A DNA stretch of 64,000 bases from an uncultured Carboxylicivirga sp. (lineage in GTDB: Bacteria; Bacteroidota; Bacteroidia; Bacteroidales; Marinilabiliaceae): the NCBI RefSeq assembly GCF_963674565.1, contig NZ_OY771430.1:3100001-3164000 (forward strand). Reading direction: 5' to 3'. This document shows, piece by piece, positions 38,255 to 46,784 of this stretch; positions within the stretch are counted from its first letter, which is position 1; the number at the start of each line of letters is the position of its first letter. Both the position numbers and the translations under genes were made by a program. Under the pieces are notes generated by a model. It saw only the letters and a program-made list of their open reading frames with translations, made no database searches and was not told the DNA's origin.

Positions 38255-38290
38255 ACAAAAAGGAGAGCCGGCATCAAACTGACTCTCCCG
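38255..38290 (-). terminator. Intrinsic terminator after the DUF1573 gene
   Basis: GGAGAG (38262-38267) pairs with CTCTCC (38283-38288). On the minus strand a T-rich run follows. Confidence 0.65.
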
Positions 38291-38310
38291 ATATTATCAT
38301 TAAATCTTAC

Positions 38311-39396
38311 TTATTGAATCGCAACGTTTCCGCTGATTCGCAATAATGTAGTTGTTGTCTTTGGATCGTTGGTAACTACTGTTACTGACTTATTCTGGCG
38401 ACCGCTCTTACCCGTTGAGTTGAATTCTGCCATTATAGTTGTTTCTTCACCAGGAGCTAAAACAGTTTTTTCCGGCTTGATGGCAGTACATCCGCAAGAA
38501 GCTTTAACTTTTCGAATAATCAACTCGCTTTTACCATCATTTTTCACCACAAATTTATGTGTTACTTTATCACCCTGGTTGATATCGCCAAAATTCCAGG
38601 TTTTCTCTTCAAAACTAACAATCGGTGCTTTAGCCAACTTTTCAGGAGTCCAGCTATCAAAATCCTCTTCGATTGAAGCGCTTAAAGTCAGTCGATTTTT
38701 GTAATCTTTCGTATCATTAAAATTAATAAATACATTATCGGTAACAAATCCCCAGTCATTTTTAGCTGCTGCATCATATGTAGCAGTAATTACACCTGCC
38801 TGATTTGGTTGCAGTACCTCAGGAACTGCTTTAATTGTTATATGCTTTGGAACATTAGCAAATGATATTTTCAAAGGTTGATCTGAAGTACTGATAATCT
38901 TTAGTTGTTCTGATTTCTTTTGATCAGGCGTCATCTTCGTAAATGCCAGATGCGACGATTCCAAACGGATAACATCCATATTACGTGGATAAATATCCTC
39001 CACGGTTTGCTCGCGTGGAATTACATTTCCGGTGATACGTAAAACTACGGTTCCATTTTCAGCATTTGACTGAACGGTAATGGTTTTATTGAAATTACCC
39101 GGACGATTTCGTGGATCGAAAATAGCTTTCACTTCACCATTGCCTCCCGGAGGAATAGGTGTCTTTGTCCATTCAGGTGTTGTACAACCACAAGAGGCCT
39201 TAACATTATGCAATACCATTGGTTGACCACCATTATTGTTAAACTTAAACACATATTCAACTTTGCCATCCGACTCCTGAATATCACCAAAATCGTGTAT
39301 GGTTTCACTAAAACTAAGATTTGCTTTTGCATGCTGTGCCATTGAAGAAGTAACACCTGCCAATGCAACAGCTAAAATTAAAAAGATCCTCTTCAT
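38311..39396 (-). CDS. Exported protein with two DUF1573 domains
   Basis: Protein of 361 residues with a signal peptide ending near 'SSMAQ'. Two copies of the DUF1573 Ig-like repeat are recognisable by 'HDFGDIQESDGKVEYVFKF' / 'VKASCGCTTPEW' (about 35-90) and 'WNFGDINQGDKVTHKFVVKN' / 'VKASCGCTAIKPE' (about 265-320). The Cys-Gly-Cys motif occurs in each. DUF1573 proteins are abundant in Bacteroidota and probably have a structural or adhesive role; the mechanism is unknown. Confidence 0.88.
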   Translation of the reverse strand: MKRIFLILAVALAGVTSSMAQHAKANLSFSETIHDFGDIQESDGKVEYVFKFNNNGGQPMVLHNVKASCGCTTPEWTKTPIPPGGNGEVKAIFDPRNRPGNFNKTITVQSNAENGTVVLRITGNVIPREQTVEDIYPRNMDVIRLESSHLAFTKMTPDQKKSEQLKIISTSDQPLKISFANVPKHITIKAVPEVLQPNQAGVITATYDAAAKNDWGFVTDNVFINFNDTKDYKNRLTLSASIEEDFDSWTPEKLAKAPIVSFEEKTWNFGDINQGDKVTHKFVVKNDGKSELIIRKVKASCGCTAIKPEKTVLAPGEETTIMAEFNSTGKSGRQNKSVTVVTNDPKTTTTLLRISGNVAIQ

Positions 39397-39516
39397 AGTT
39401 AATTATATTTTATACTAACCAGTTAATGTTAGAGTTTAATGTCCAAACTTTACTACGTAATATTAATTAAAGTGTTCAAAAAACAGGCCATTTTAAGAAA
39501 ACTTTAACACCGGGCA

Positions 39517-39524
39517 CAAATCTA
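39517..39524 (-). promoter_or_regulatory. Possible -7 element for the DUF1573 gene
   Basis: The minus strand reads TAGATTTG, matching TAnnTTTG, about 120 bases before the start. Confidence 0.35.
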
Positions 39525-39618
39525 ACAACAATTTTCTATGACATTACAAAATAAACACTATTTATTGGGTAAAGGGCCCTATTGACGACTTTTAGGTATT
39601 AAATTGTGTTTTACTGCT

Positions 39619-39626
39619 TATATTTG
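39619..39626 (+). promoter_or_regulatory. Predicted -7 element for the M20 hydrolase gene
   Basis: TATATTTG matches TAnnTTTG, 59 bases before the start codon. Confidence 0.5.
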
Positions 39627-39650
39627 CCTTCATAAAACATTAAACAAAAA

Positions 39651-39689
39651 ATGAAAATCACCCGATTTTCAATAATGTATAAAGCATGA
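39651..39689 (+). CDS. Possible 12-codon leader ORF overlapping the M20 gene start
   Basis: An ATG at 39651 opens MKITRFSIMYKA and stops with TGA at 39687-39689, sharing ATGA with the start of the hydrolase gene. It lies after the predicted promoter, so it would be on the transcript. It could couple translation, or it may be chance; no regulatory amino-acid bias is evident. Confidence 0.25.
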   Translation: MKITRFSIMYKA

Positions 39690-40867
39690 AAGCAAAAATT
39701 CAGGAACTGACTCAACAGTATATCAATGATATTATAGCTATTAGAAGACATCTTCACTCTAATCCGGAATTATCATTTGCAGAACATAAAACCTCTGCCT
39801 ACATCAAAGAGCAACTGAATAAAATGGGTATTCCCTATCAGGATGGTTTTGTTAAAACCGGTATTCTAGGACGTATTGAAGGTAAAAATCCTCAAAAGCG
39901 AATCATTGCTTTACGCGCCGACATGGATGCTTTGCCAATTAAGGAATCGACCCAATTGGAATTTACATCCCGAAACGAAGGCGTAATGCATGCATGTGGT
40001 CATGATGCACATACTTCTGCCCTCTTGGGAGCTGCCATGATTTTGAATGAGATAAAATATGAATGGGAAGGAACCATCTTACTAATCTTTCAACCAGCAG
40101 AAGAGGTTTTCCCCGGAGGTGCAAAATTAATGATGGAAGAGGGACTTTTTAAAGACTTTGAACCGGAGGTAATAATTGGTCAGCATGTATTACCCAATAT
40201 GAAAACAGGACATGTTGGATTTAAAAGTGGCATGTACATGGCATCGGGCGATGAAGTATACATAACAGTAAAAGGCAAAGGTGGTCATGCAGCCATGCCT
40301 CATACACTGACTGATAATGTTTTGATTGCTTCTCATATCATTGTTTCGTTGCAACAGATTGTTAGTCGTATTGTGCCGGCTCAGATACCAACTGTACTCT
40401 CATTTGGTAAGGTCATCGCTAATGGTGCCACCAATATCATTCCTGAAACCGTTGAAATTGCAGGAACTCTTCGTACTATGAACGAAGAATGGCGTGCGAA
40501 GATAAAAGATAAGATACGTGAGATTGCCACAAGCATAGCTCAATCTATGGGTGCTGATTGTGAAATCGATATTAAAGATGGTTATCCGGTTGTACACAAC
40601 AACGAAGCCATTACTGAACAAGCTATTTCATTTTCAAACGAATATCTGGGCAAAGAGAAAACCGAACTAATGGATATTCGAATGACTGCTGAAGATTTTG
40701 GATATTTTTCACAGAAATATCCATGTACCTTTTATCGATTTGGAGTTGAACAGGTTGATACAGAAACAGGCAGTTTGCATACTCCACAATTCAATTTAAA
40801 TGAAAATTCGTTAGAAACTGCGGCTGGTTTAATGGCTTATTTAGGATATAAATTTATGTCGAAATAA
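39686..40867 (+). CDS. M20 family metallo-amidohydrolase
   Basis: Cytoplasmic di-zinc hydrolase of 393 residues. The HipO/AmaA-type signatures are 'IRRHLHSNPELSFAEHKT', 'ALRADMDALPI', 'MHACGHDAHTSALLGAA' (metal ligands Cys and His) and 'PAEEVFPGGAKLM' (catalytic Glu pair), with a dimerisation domain insert 'GKGGHAAMPHTLTDNVL'. It probably hydrolyses N-acyl amino acids or hippurate-like amides; the precise substrate is unknown. Confidence 0.93.
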   Translation: MKAKIQELTQQYINDIIAIRRHLHSNPELSFAEHKTSAYIKEQLNKMGIPYQDGFVKTGILGRIEGKNPQKRIIALRADMDALPIKESTQLEFTSRNEGVMHACGHDAHTSALLGAAMILNEIKYEWEGTILLIFQPAEEVFPGGAKLMMEEGLFKDFEPEVIIGQHVLPNMKTGHVGFKSGMYMASGDEVYITVKGKGGHAAMPHTLTDNVLIASHIIVSLQQIVSRIVPAQIPTVLSFGKVIANGATNIIPETVEIAGTLRTMNEEWRAKIKDKIREIATSIAQSMGADCEIDIKDGYPVVHNNEAITEQAISFSNEYLGKEKTELMDIRMTAEDFGYFSQKYPCTFYRFGVEQVDTETGSLHTPQFNLNENSLETAAGLMAYLGYKFMSK

Positions 40868-41006
40868 TAACAATCACCATTAACCATCTCCTATTGTAGC
40901 CTGACTTTATGCACATTACCATAAATAAGACCTCGAAGCCTTATTTATATCCGTTCAAAATTAAGTCGTTTGCAAAGGAATTCTTTTAATTATTAAAAAA
41001 AGCAAA

Positions 41007-41014
41007 TAATTTTG
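41007..41014 (+). promoter_or_regulatory. Predicted -7 element for the ferredoxin gene
   Basis: TAATTTTG matches TAnnTTTG, 33 bases before the ATG. Confidence 0.5.
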
Positions 41015-41047
41015 CTTGAGTAATAATAACCATTAAAGAATAAAAAA

Positions 41048-41215
41048 ATGGCCTACGTAATTAATGAAGACTGTATTGCTTGCGGTACTTGTATTGATGA
41101 ATGTCCAGTAGATGCTATCGCTGAAGGCGATATCTATAAAATTGATGCAGAAGCTTGTACTGATTGTGGTACTTGTGCAGATGTTTGCCCAACTGAAGCT
41201 ATTCATCCAGCGTAA
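41048..41215 (+). CDS. 2[4Fe-4S] ferredoxin
   Basis: Small electron carrier of 55 residues. Two clostridial-type cluster motifs are complete: Cys 9, 12, 15 and 19 followed by Pro, and Cys 37, 40, 43 and 47 followed by Pro. The two halves are similar, reflecting the ancient duplication in this family. It is acidic and cytoplasmic, and would serve enzymes such as pyruvate:ferredoxin oxidoreductase in anaerobic metabolism. It has its own promoter and a strong terminator. Confidence 0.96.
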   Translation: MAYVINEDCIACGTCIDECPVDAIAEGDIYKIDAEACTDCGTCADVCPTEAIHPA

Positions 41216-41229
41216 GTAAAGAAAATATA

Positions 41230-41255
41230 AAAAAGCCCCGTTTGGGGCTTTTTTA
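41230..41255. terminator. Bidirectional terminator between ferredoxin and the cyclo-ligase gene
   Basis: AAAAGCCCC / GGGGCTTTT hairpin with a GTTT loop; poly-A and poly-T flanks serve both strands. Confidence 0.9.
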
Positions 41256-41792
41256 TTATGGATGAATTATTTTATCCATCTTAATATCATGAGGTTCAAC
41301 CGGCACTTTATTCACCATCTGAAAATCAAAAGCTAATGCCAGCTTTTTAGCCTGTGGAACACGTTTTAAAATACGATCGTAATAACCAGCCCCTCTACCC
41401 ATTCGATTCCCTGAATTATCAAAAGCCACACCAGGTACAATTACCAAATCAATTATACTTTCATCTTTTAATGGCTCACCAGTAGGTTCGGGAATACCAT
41501 ATTTAGCACCAGGCATCAGGCATTTTTCACCGGTAAAAAGCACTATATCGAGGTCATCTCCTTTAATAACCGGCAAATAAATATTCTTGCTATTATAATA
41601 AGACAAAATAAAGTCATGAGTCGATACCTCATCATTCATCGACCAGTAGAGAAGGATATTCTTTGCGTCTTTAAAATCAATTGAATCGATAAGTGTATTA
41701 TAAATCAATTCTTCCTGATATGCTGCATCTTCTTTTGAAAAATTTTCTTTTAGCAGACGGATCCTTTTACGTAATTCTTTCTTTTCAAACAT
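41256..41792 (-). CDS. 5-formyltetrahydrofolate cyclo-ligase
   Basis: Enzyme of 178 residues converting 5-formyl-THF to 5,10-methenyl-THF with ATP. Characteristic stretches are 'KKELRKRIRLLKENFS' at the start, 'KYGIPEPTGEPL', and the C-terminal 'GNRMGRGAGYYDRIL' substrate-binding loop. Its start shares one base with the stop of the nitrilase gene upstream, so the two are translationally coupled. Confidence 0.93.
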   Translation of the reverse strand: MFEKKELRKRIRLLKENFSKEDAAYQEELIYNTLIDSIDFKDAKNILLYWSMNDEVSTHDFILSYYNSKNIYLPVIKGDDLDIVLFTGEKCLMPGAKYGIPEPTGEPLKDESIIDLVIVPGVAFDNSGNRMGRGAGYYDRILKRVPQAKKLALAFDFQMVNKVPVEPHDIKMDKIIHP

Positions 41793-42586
41793 CAGTTGAG
41801 ATTTAAATCGCCATAAACATCAGAACGACGATCATTCAAAGCATGGTTACGAGGAGTAATTTGTTTGTTGAGAGCCTGCGAAAGATCCACTTCAAGCTTT
41901 ATTAATTTAGTTTCTTCGTCATCTCCCCTCTTTAACACTATTCCTTCTGGTGACACCAAAACCGATTGCCCTGTAAATTTTAGATCCCGTTCTTTACCCG
42001 TACGATTAGCAGTAGCGATAAAAAACTTATTTATTATGGCATAAGACTGAACCACTCCCTGACAATAAGACAGAACCAGATTAGCAGGATGAGCAATCAA
42101 CTGAGCTCCTTTCATGGCCAAAACCCGCCATGTTTCAGGAAACATCCAGTCGAAACATATTTGCATACCAATTTTTCCCAACGGTGTATCAAAAACCGGT
42201 AAACCTAAATCACCGGTTTCAAAAATATCTTTCTCATCCAGAAACAAATGTAGTTTGCGATATACACCAATTAATCCTTCAGGTCCAATCAATACCGATG
42301 AATTATAAAGCTTATCTCCCGAGCGTTCACAAAAGCCTGAAACCAAATAAGCTTTCTTTGCTACAGCAATGGCAACCAATGCGTTTAGAAATGGGCTATT
42401 AGTGGTGCGTTCGGAATACAGAACCGCCTCATCTCGGTTTTTAAAACGATAACCTGAATTAGCCAACTCAGGCAACACATATAAATCACATCGTCTTTTA
42501 GATGCAATCAACTCATTAATTGTTTGAATATTTTCGCTGACTTGCCCCAACTTAGGTGCAAACTGAATAATCCCAATCTTCGCCAT
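41792..42586 (-). CDS. Nitrilase/amidase family hydrolase
   Basis: Cytoplasmic C-N hydrolase of 264 residues. The triad is visible as Glu in 'VLPELANSGYRF', Lys in 'YRKLHLFLDE' and Cys in 'IGMQICFDWMFPE'. This branch includes omega-amidase and N-carbamoyl hydrolases, and the substrate is not determined. I start at the ATG at 42584-42586 rather than an upstream GTG. It lies between gldB and the folate gene on one strand. Confidence 0.9.
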   Translation of the reverse strand: MAKIGIIQFAPKLGQVSENIQTINELIASKRRCDLYVLPELANSGYRFKNRDEAVLYSERTTNSPFLNALVAIAVAKKAYLVSGFCERSGDKLYNSSVLIGPEGLIGVYRKLHLFLDEKDIFETGDLGLPVFDTPLGKIGMQICFDWMFPETWRVLAMKGAQLIAHPANLVLSYCQGVVQSYAIINKFFIATANRTGKERDLKFTGQSVLVSPEGIVLKRGDDEETKLIKLEVDLSQALNKQITPRNHALNDRRSDVYGDLNLN

Positions 42587-42596
42587 ATTCACTTTT

Positions 42597-43610
42597 TTAT
42601 GGACGATATCTTGATTGTTGAAAAATCATATGTCCATCCTTTTGTCTCATCAAATCATCCAACGTAAGTTCGGGATTATTTTTCATATATGCCTCTACTA
42701 TCTGATATCCCAGATAAACAGCTGCTCTTCCCGGCGAATCCTGTCCAAAATAATAAGTAAACGGACTGTCTCCTGTATATTTCTGAATGGTCATCCGATC
42801 GGTATTAAACAAGTCTTTTCGCTCTACCATGCCGGCCCATATATCAGCTTCAAATTTTTCACACCATTTGACTTCCTCCTTCGACATATCAAAAAGAAAG
42901 GTTTCCTTAATAGCTGGTACCATATGATGAACAAAATACAAGACTTTCCCTTCTTCAATCATATTACTGATCACATCATTATTATTCATCCCACCAGCAT
43001 AGGTAGTGAGCATCACAGCTTTCATAATATCAGGTACAATTTTCTCACGTACCATCCGCTTGCGCATATATTGTGGTTCGGCTAACCATTCATAAAACTC
43101 ACAATCCTCACCAAGATATTTTTCAACACTCACTGATATCCAGCTGGAATCGACGGCAACAAACTGATTAAACCCTGATATATGAAAGTAAATTTCAGGC
43201 ACTGTAATATTTGGAAAATAGTATTTATAATATCTGAATGCCTGCTCTGCATCTTTTACGATATCATCAACCTCAGAATACTGTTCTTTACACTTTTCAA
43301 AAACATCCCTGTTAGCATCATAATCTAAAAATGCTTTAAGATTCTCAGGAAACTCGGGTTGATCGGGATTTCCTATTCGAATGACTTTTTGACAATAGGC
43401 ATAAAAATAAGTTCCATACTTCTCTTTCAGATTTTCAGCCTTCTTTTCAATATCTTCGCTGCCATTCTCAAATAAATCTTTGAAAAAAAGATGCGACTCC
43501 ATTTCAACATGAATATCGCTTACATCCGGAGCCTTTATTCCTCCTCCGCATGATGATAAAACTAAAATCAGAACAGTATAAACCCAATATTTTTTAATAA
43601 AAGCTTGCAT
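42597..43610 (-). CDS. gldB: GldB-type gliding motility lipoprotein
   Basis: Lipoprotein of about 337 residues. The start at 43608-43610 gives leader 'MQAFIKKYWVYTVLILVLSSC' with a good lipobox. The body matches GldB ('FENGSEDIEKKAENLKEKYG', 'VPEIYFHISGFNQFVAV'). GldB is needed for gliding in Flavobacterium but is widespread in non-gliding Bacteroidales, so motility should not be inferred. It probably has an envelope role in this organism. It ends 10 bases before the nitrilase start, suggesting an operon of three. Confidence 0.87.
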   Translation of the reverse strand: MQAFIKKYWVYTVLILVLSSCGGGIKAPDVSDIHVEMESHLFFKDLFENGSEDIEKKAENLKEKYGTYFYAYCQKVIRIGNPDQPEFPENLKAFLDYDANRDVFEKCKEQYSEVDDIVKDAEQAFRYYKYYFPNITVPEIYFHISGFNQFVAVDSSWISVSVEKYLGEDCEFYEWLAEPQYMRKRMVREKIVPDIMKAVMLTTYAGGMNNNDVISNMIEEGKVLYFVHHMVPAIKETFLFDMSKEEVKWCEKFEADIWAGMVERKDLFNTDRMTIQKYTGDSPFTYYFGQDSPGRAAVYLGYQIVEAYMKNNPELTLDDLMRQKDGHMIFQQSRYRP

Positions 43611-43641
43611 GGTGTATTCTTTAATTTGCCATAAAAATAAG

Positions 43642-43649
43642 TAAGTTTG
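43642..43649 (+). promoter_or_regulatory. Predicted -7 element for the porin-like gene
   Basis: TAAGTTTG matches TAnnTTTG, 31 bases before the start codon. Confidence 0.45.
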
Positions 43650-43679
43650 TAGAGTTTTCAACCATTAAAACATTACTCG

Positions 43680-44297
43680 ATGCAAAGAAAGCTTTTAATA
43701 ATGGCAGGTTTGCTCATCTGTATCTTAACCAACGCCCAAACTGAGAAAAAAATACGTCTTGGATTTTTGTTAAGTCCTCAAATCTCATGGATGACTTCTG
43801 ATGCTAGTTCTGTCAACTCAAACGGAAGCTTATTCGGATATAATTTTGGTGTATTAGTAGATCGATTCTTCGATACCAATTATGCATTCTCAACAGGATT
43901 AACCATCAATACAGGTGGTGGCAAATTATCTTATGATGCTACCAGTGAGCTTGATAAACTTAATGCTACTTATCGCTTAAAATACATCGAAGTACCACTT
44001 AGCCTAAAATTATTAACTAACGAATTTCATCGTTCACGTTATTTCGGACAGTTTGGATTATATTCGCAATTCAATATCAAAGCCTCCGATGTTGATGGAA
44101 ACAGTATTAGCAGTGACGTAAACTTTTTTGACATGGGTTACCAATTAGGAGGCGGTATGGAATACTCATTGGGCGGCAACACATTCTTAACAGTGGGATT
44201 GATTTATTACGGCGGATTTTTGGATGTAACTGATTATAGAGTTGATGACAAGTCGAACCTTAAGCGATTTGCATTTCAATTTGGAGTAATTTTTTAA
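43680..44297 (+). CDS. Outer-membrane beta-barrel (porin family, PorT-like) protein
   Basis: Exported protein of 205 residues with a signal peptide ending near 'LTNAQ'. Alternating strands ('IRLGFLLSPQISWM', 'YRLKYIEVPLSLKLL', 'GQFGLYSQFNI') and a terminal aromatic (FGVIF) fit a small eight-stranded barrel of the outer-membrane beta-barrel family. Its function is unknown. It lies 24 bases before nadE and is probably co-transcribed with it. Confidence 0.82.
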   Translation: MQRKLLIMAGLLICILTNAQTEKKIRLGFLLSPQISWMTSDASSVNSNGSLFGYNFGVLVDRFFDTNYAFSTGLTINTGGGKLSYDATSELDKLNATYRLKYIEVPLSLKLLTNEFHRSRYFGQFGLYSQFNIKASDVDGNSISSDVNFFDMGYQLGGGMEYSLGGNTFLTVGLIYYGGFLDVTDYRVDDKSNLKRFAFQFGVIF

Positions 44298-44321
44298 TAG
44301 CAGATTAAAGAGATAAAGGGA

Positions 44322-45971
44322 ATGAAGGTTGTATTGGCGCAATTGAATTATCATATTGGAAACTTCGAATCCAATTCAGGAAAGATTATCAGTACCATTG
44401 AGAAAGCCAAGGAAGAAGGAGCCGGATTGGTTGTTTTTTCAGAACTGGCAGTATGTGGTTATCCATCATACGATTTTCTGGAACGAAAGGAGTTTATCGA
44501 GAAGTGTAACGAATCAATTGACAACATTGCCAAAAGTTGTGTTGGTATTACTGCTATTGTTGGAGCTCCTGAAATTAATCCTGAACCACTAGGTAAAAAC
44601 CTTTACAATGCAGCCTATGTTTTGAGCAATGGCAGTATTCAGCAAATCGTAAGAAAAACTTTATTACCAAATTACGATGTATTTGATGAGTATCGCTATT
44701 TTCAACCCAATAACCAATTTAATTTAGTTGATATAAACGGCAAAAAAGTAGCCCTTACTATCTGTGAAGATATTTGGGAAGATCAGCCTGTGGCCAATGC
44801 TTTTGCTAGAGATAAACTCTATACTATCTCTCCGATGGATGAGTTAATGAAACAAGGACCAGATTTTGCCATTAATATTGCAGCTTCTCCGTTCTCATAC
44901 ACTCAGGTAGATGTTCGTCAGAATATAGTTCGAAACAAAGCAAAAAAATATCAGATCCCATTCATCTATGTAAACCAGGTAGGTGCTAACACTGAACTTA
45001 TCTTTGATGGGAACAGCATGGCTGTTAATTCAAAGGGTGAAATAATTCAGTCAACCCAGGCATTTGATGAAGATGTTGTGACGATTGACATGGATACTAT
45101 TGATCAGACTGCCGGAACTGAACCTGAGAAAAAAGAAACCATCGGCTTAATACACGATGCCCTGGTTTGCGGTATTCGTGATTATTTTGCCAAGATGGGC
45201 TTTACCAAAGCTACTTTGGGACTTTCTGGTGGAATTGATTCTGCCGTAACAGTTGCCCTGGCTGAAAAAGCTTTGGGTAAAGAAAACATCAGAGTATTAT
45301 TATTACCATCTCAGTATTCTTCACAACACAGTATTAAAGATGCTGTTGATCTGGCCAATAACCTCGATATTGAATACAACATCGTTCCAATCAAAGAAAT
45401 ATTTGACACGTACAACTTCATAATGGGGCCATTATTCGAAGGCAAAGAAGAAGATGTAACAGAAGAAAATATGCAGGCCCGTATTCGCGGAACCTTATTG
45501 ATGGCTCTTTCGAATAAATTTGGTCACATCCTTTTAAACACTTCCAATAAGAGTGAGGCTGCCGTTGGATACGGAACACTTTACGGCGATATGAATGGAG
45601 GACTTTCGGTATTGGGTGATGTATATAAAACCGATGTTTTCAAATTAGCCCGTTACATCAACCGGAACGGAGAAATTATCCCTGAGAATACTATTGTTAA
45701 ACCACCTTCAGCCGAGTTGCGTCCCGATCAGAAGGACTCTGACTCATTGCCTGATTATGATGTACTGGATGCCATACTTTTCAAATATATCGAAAAGCAT
45801 GAATCACCGGCCGACATTATCAATGATGGCTTTGATGAGGCGACCGTAAAAAAAGCAGTTCGATTAGTTAATATGAATGAATACAAACGCTTTCAAACAG
45901 CACCTACATTAAGGGTTTCGGGTAAGGCGTTTGGCATGGGTCGCAGAATGCCTTTAGTAGCCAAATACTAA
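44322..45971 (+). CDS. nadE: Glutamine-dependent NAD+ synthetase
   Basis: Enzyme of 549 residues making NAD+ from nicotinate adenine dinucleotide. The N-terminal nitrilase-like glutaminase domain (about 1-260) has Glu 41 ('VFSELAVCGYPS'), Lys near 115 ('VRKTLLPNY') and Cys near 151 ('LTICEDIWED'). The synthetase domain (about 270-549) has the PP-loop 'LSGGIDSAV' and 'NTSNKSEAAVGYGTLYGD'. The ammonia channel links the two domains. Length is usual for the shorter glutamine-dependent form. Confidence 0.96.
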   Translation: MKVVLAQLNYHIGNFESNSGKIISTIEKAKEEGAGLVVFSELAVCGYPSYDFLERKEFIEKCNESIDNIAKSCVGITAIVGAPEINPEPLGKNLYNAAYVLSNGSIQQIVRKTLLPNYDVFDEYRYFQPNNQFNLVDINGKKVALTICEDIWEDQPVANAFARDKLYTISPMDELMKQGPDFAINIAASPFSYTQVDVRQNIVRNKAKKYQIPFIYVNQVGANTELIFDGNSMAVNSKGEIIQSTQAFDEDVVTIDMDTIDQTAGTEPEKKETIGLIHDALVCGIRDYFAKMGFTKATLGLSGGIDSAVTVALAEKALGKENIRVLLLPSQYSSQHSIKDAVDLANNLDIEYNIVPIKEIFDTYNFIMGPLFEGKEEDVTEENMQARIRGTLLMALSNKFGHILLNTSNKSEAAVGYGTLYGDMNGGLSVLGDVYKTDVFKLARYINRNGEIIPENTIVKPPSAELRPDQKDSDSLPDYDVLDAILFKYIEKHESPADIINDGFDEATVKKAVRLVNMNEYKRFQTAPTLRVSGKAFGMGRRMPLVAKY

Positions 45972-46031
45972 CAATTCTATACCTTGAGTATCAATTTTTA
46001 AAAGAAATATGGTACTCCTATACATTTTTAT

Positions 46032-46039
46032 TAATTTTG
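46032..46039 (+). promoter_or_regulatory. Predicted -7 element for the Crp/Fnr gene
   Basis: TAATTTTG matches TAnnTTTG. Transcription would begin near 46046, after the alternative start at 46037, which supports the start at 46070. Confidence 0.55.
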
Positions 46040-46069
46040 TGTTATACAACATTGTTTTACAACATAAAT

Positions 46070-46777
46070 ATGCCGGTAAAGAAGAAATCGGAGGGATTAG
46101 ATCCAACCATCAAGGACATTACCAAACTCTATAATATCCTTAGTGAGGAAGAGAAAGAATATCTTCTTGCGAATCATTCAACCTTGTACTATAAGAAGAA
46201 CGATATTATCTATCGTGAGAGTGATAAACCAACTGGCTTGCTTTGTCTGGGTTCAGGTAAAGTAAAAATTTTTAAAGAAGGTGTTGGTCGCAGAGAACAA
46301 ATCGTAAGGATGGCCAGTGCCCCTGATTTCATTGGATACCGTGCCCTTTTTGCTGAAGACTTACACATTGCAGCGGCTGAGGTGATCGAACCATGCATCA
46401 TTTTTCATGTTCCCCGTAACGTTATTTATAAATTGATGCAAACAAATCCAGCCTTATCAATGGCTTTTATGAAGTCGATGGCAAAGGAGCTGGGCTTTGC
46501 CCGATACAGAACGGTTACCCTTACCCAGAAACATATCCGTGGTCGTCTTGCCGAGAGCCTTTGTGTATTAAAGGAAGTATATGGTTATGAAGAAGACGGT
46601 GAAACCCTGAGTGTTTATTTATCGCGCGAAGATCTGGCGAATTTTTCAAATATGACCACATCCAATGCCATTCGTACTTTAACTACTTTTGTAAACGAAA
46701 AAGTTCTGGCAGTAAACGGACGGGTAATTAAGATATTGGATGAGGATACCCTTGAAAAAATATCACGCTTAGGTTAA
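46070..46777 (+). CDS. Crp/Fnr family transcriptional regulator
   Basis: Protein of 235 residues. A cyclic-nucleotide-binding-like beta-barrel (about 25-140, 'YKKNDIIYRESDKPTGLLCLGSGKVKIF') precedes a dimer helix and a winged HTH ('LSREDLANFSNMTTSNAIRTLTTF', about 180-205). No cluster-ligating Cys set as in FNR is apparent, so the signal is uncertain. I start at 46070 because the predicted promoter excludes the upstream start. It converges on murF-alr. Confidence 0.9.
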   Translation: MPVKKKSEGLDPTIKDITKLYNILSEEEKEYLLANHSTLYYKKNDIIYRESDKPTGLLCLGSGKVKIFKEGVGRREQIVRMASAPDFIGYRALFAEDLHIAAAEVIEPCIIFHVPRNVIYKLMQTNPALSMAFMKSMAKELGFARYRTVTLTQKHIRGRLAESLCVLKEVYGYEEDGETLSVYLSREDLANFSNMTTSNAIRTLTTFVNEKVLAVNGRVIKILDEDTLEKISRLG

Positions 46778-46784
46778 GCCCATA

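Noticed and set aside
42597..43610. Evidence for gliding motility
   Set aside because: GldB alone is common in non-gliding Bacteroidales; no other gld or spr genes are in the window.
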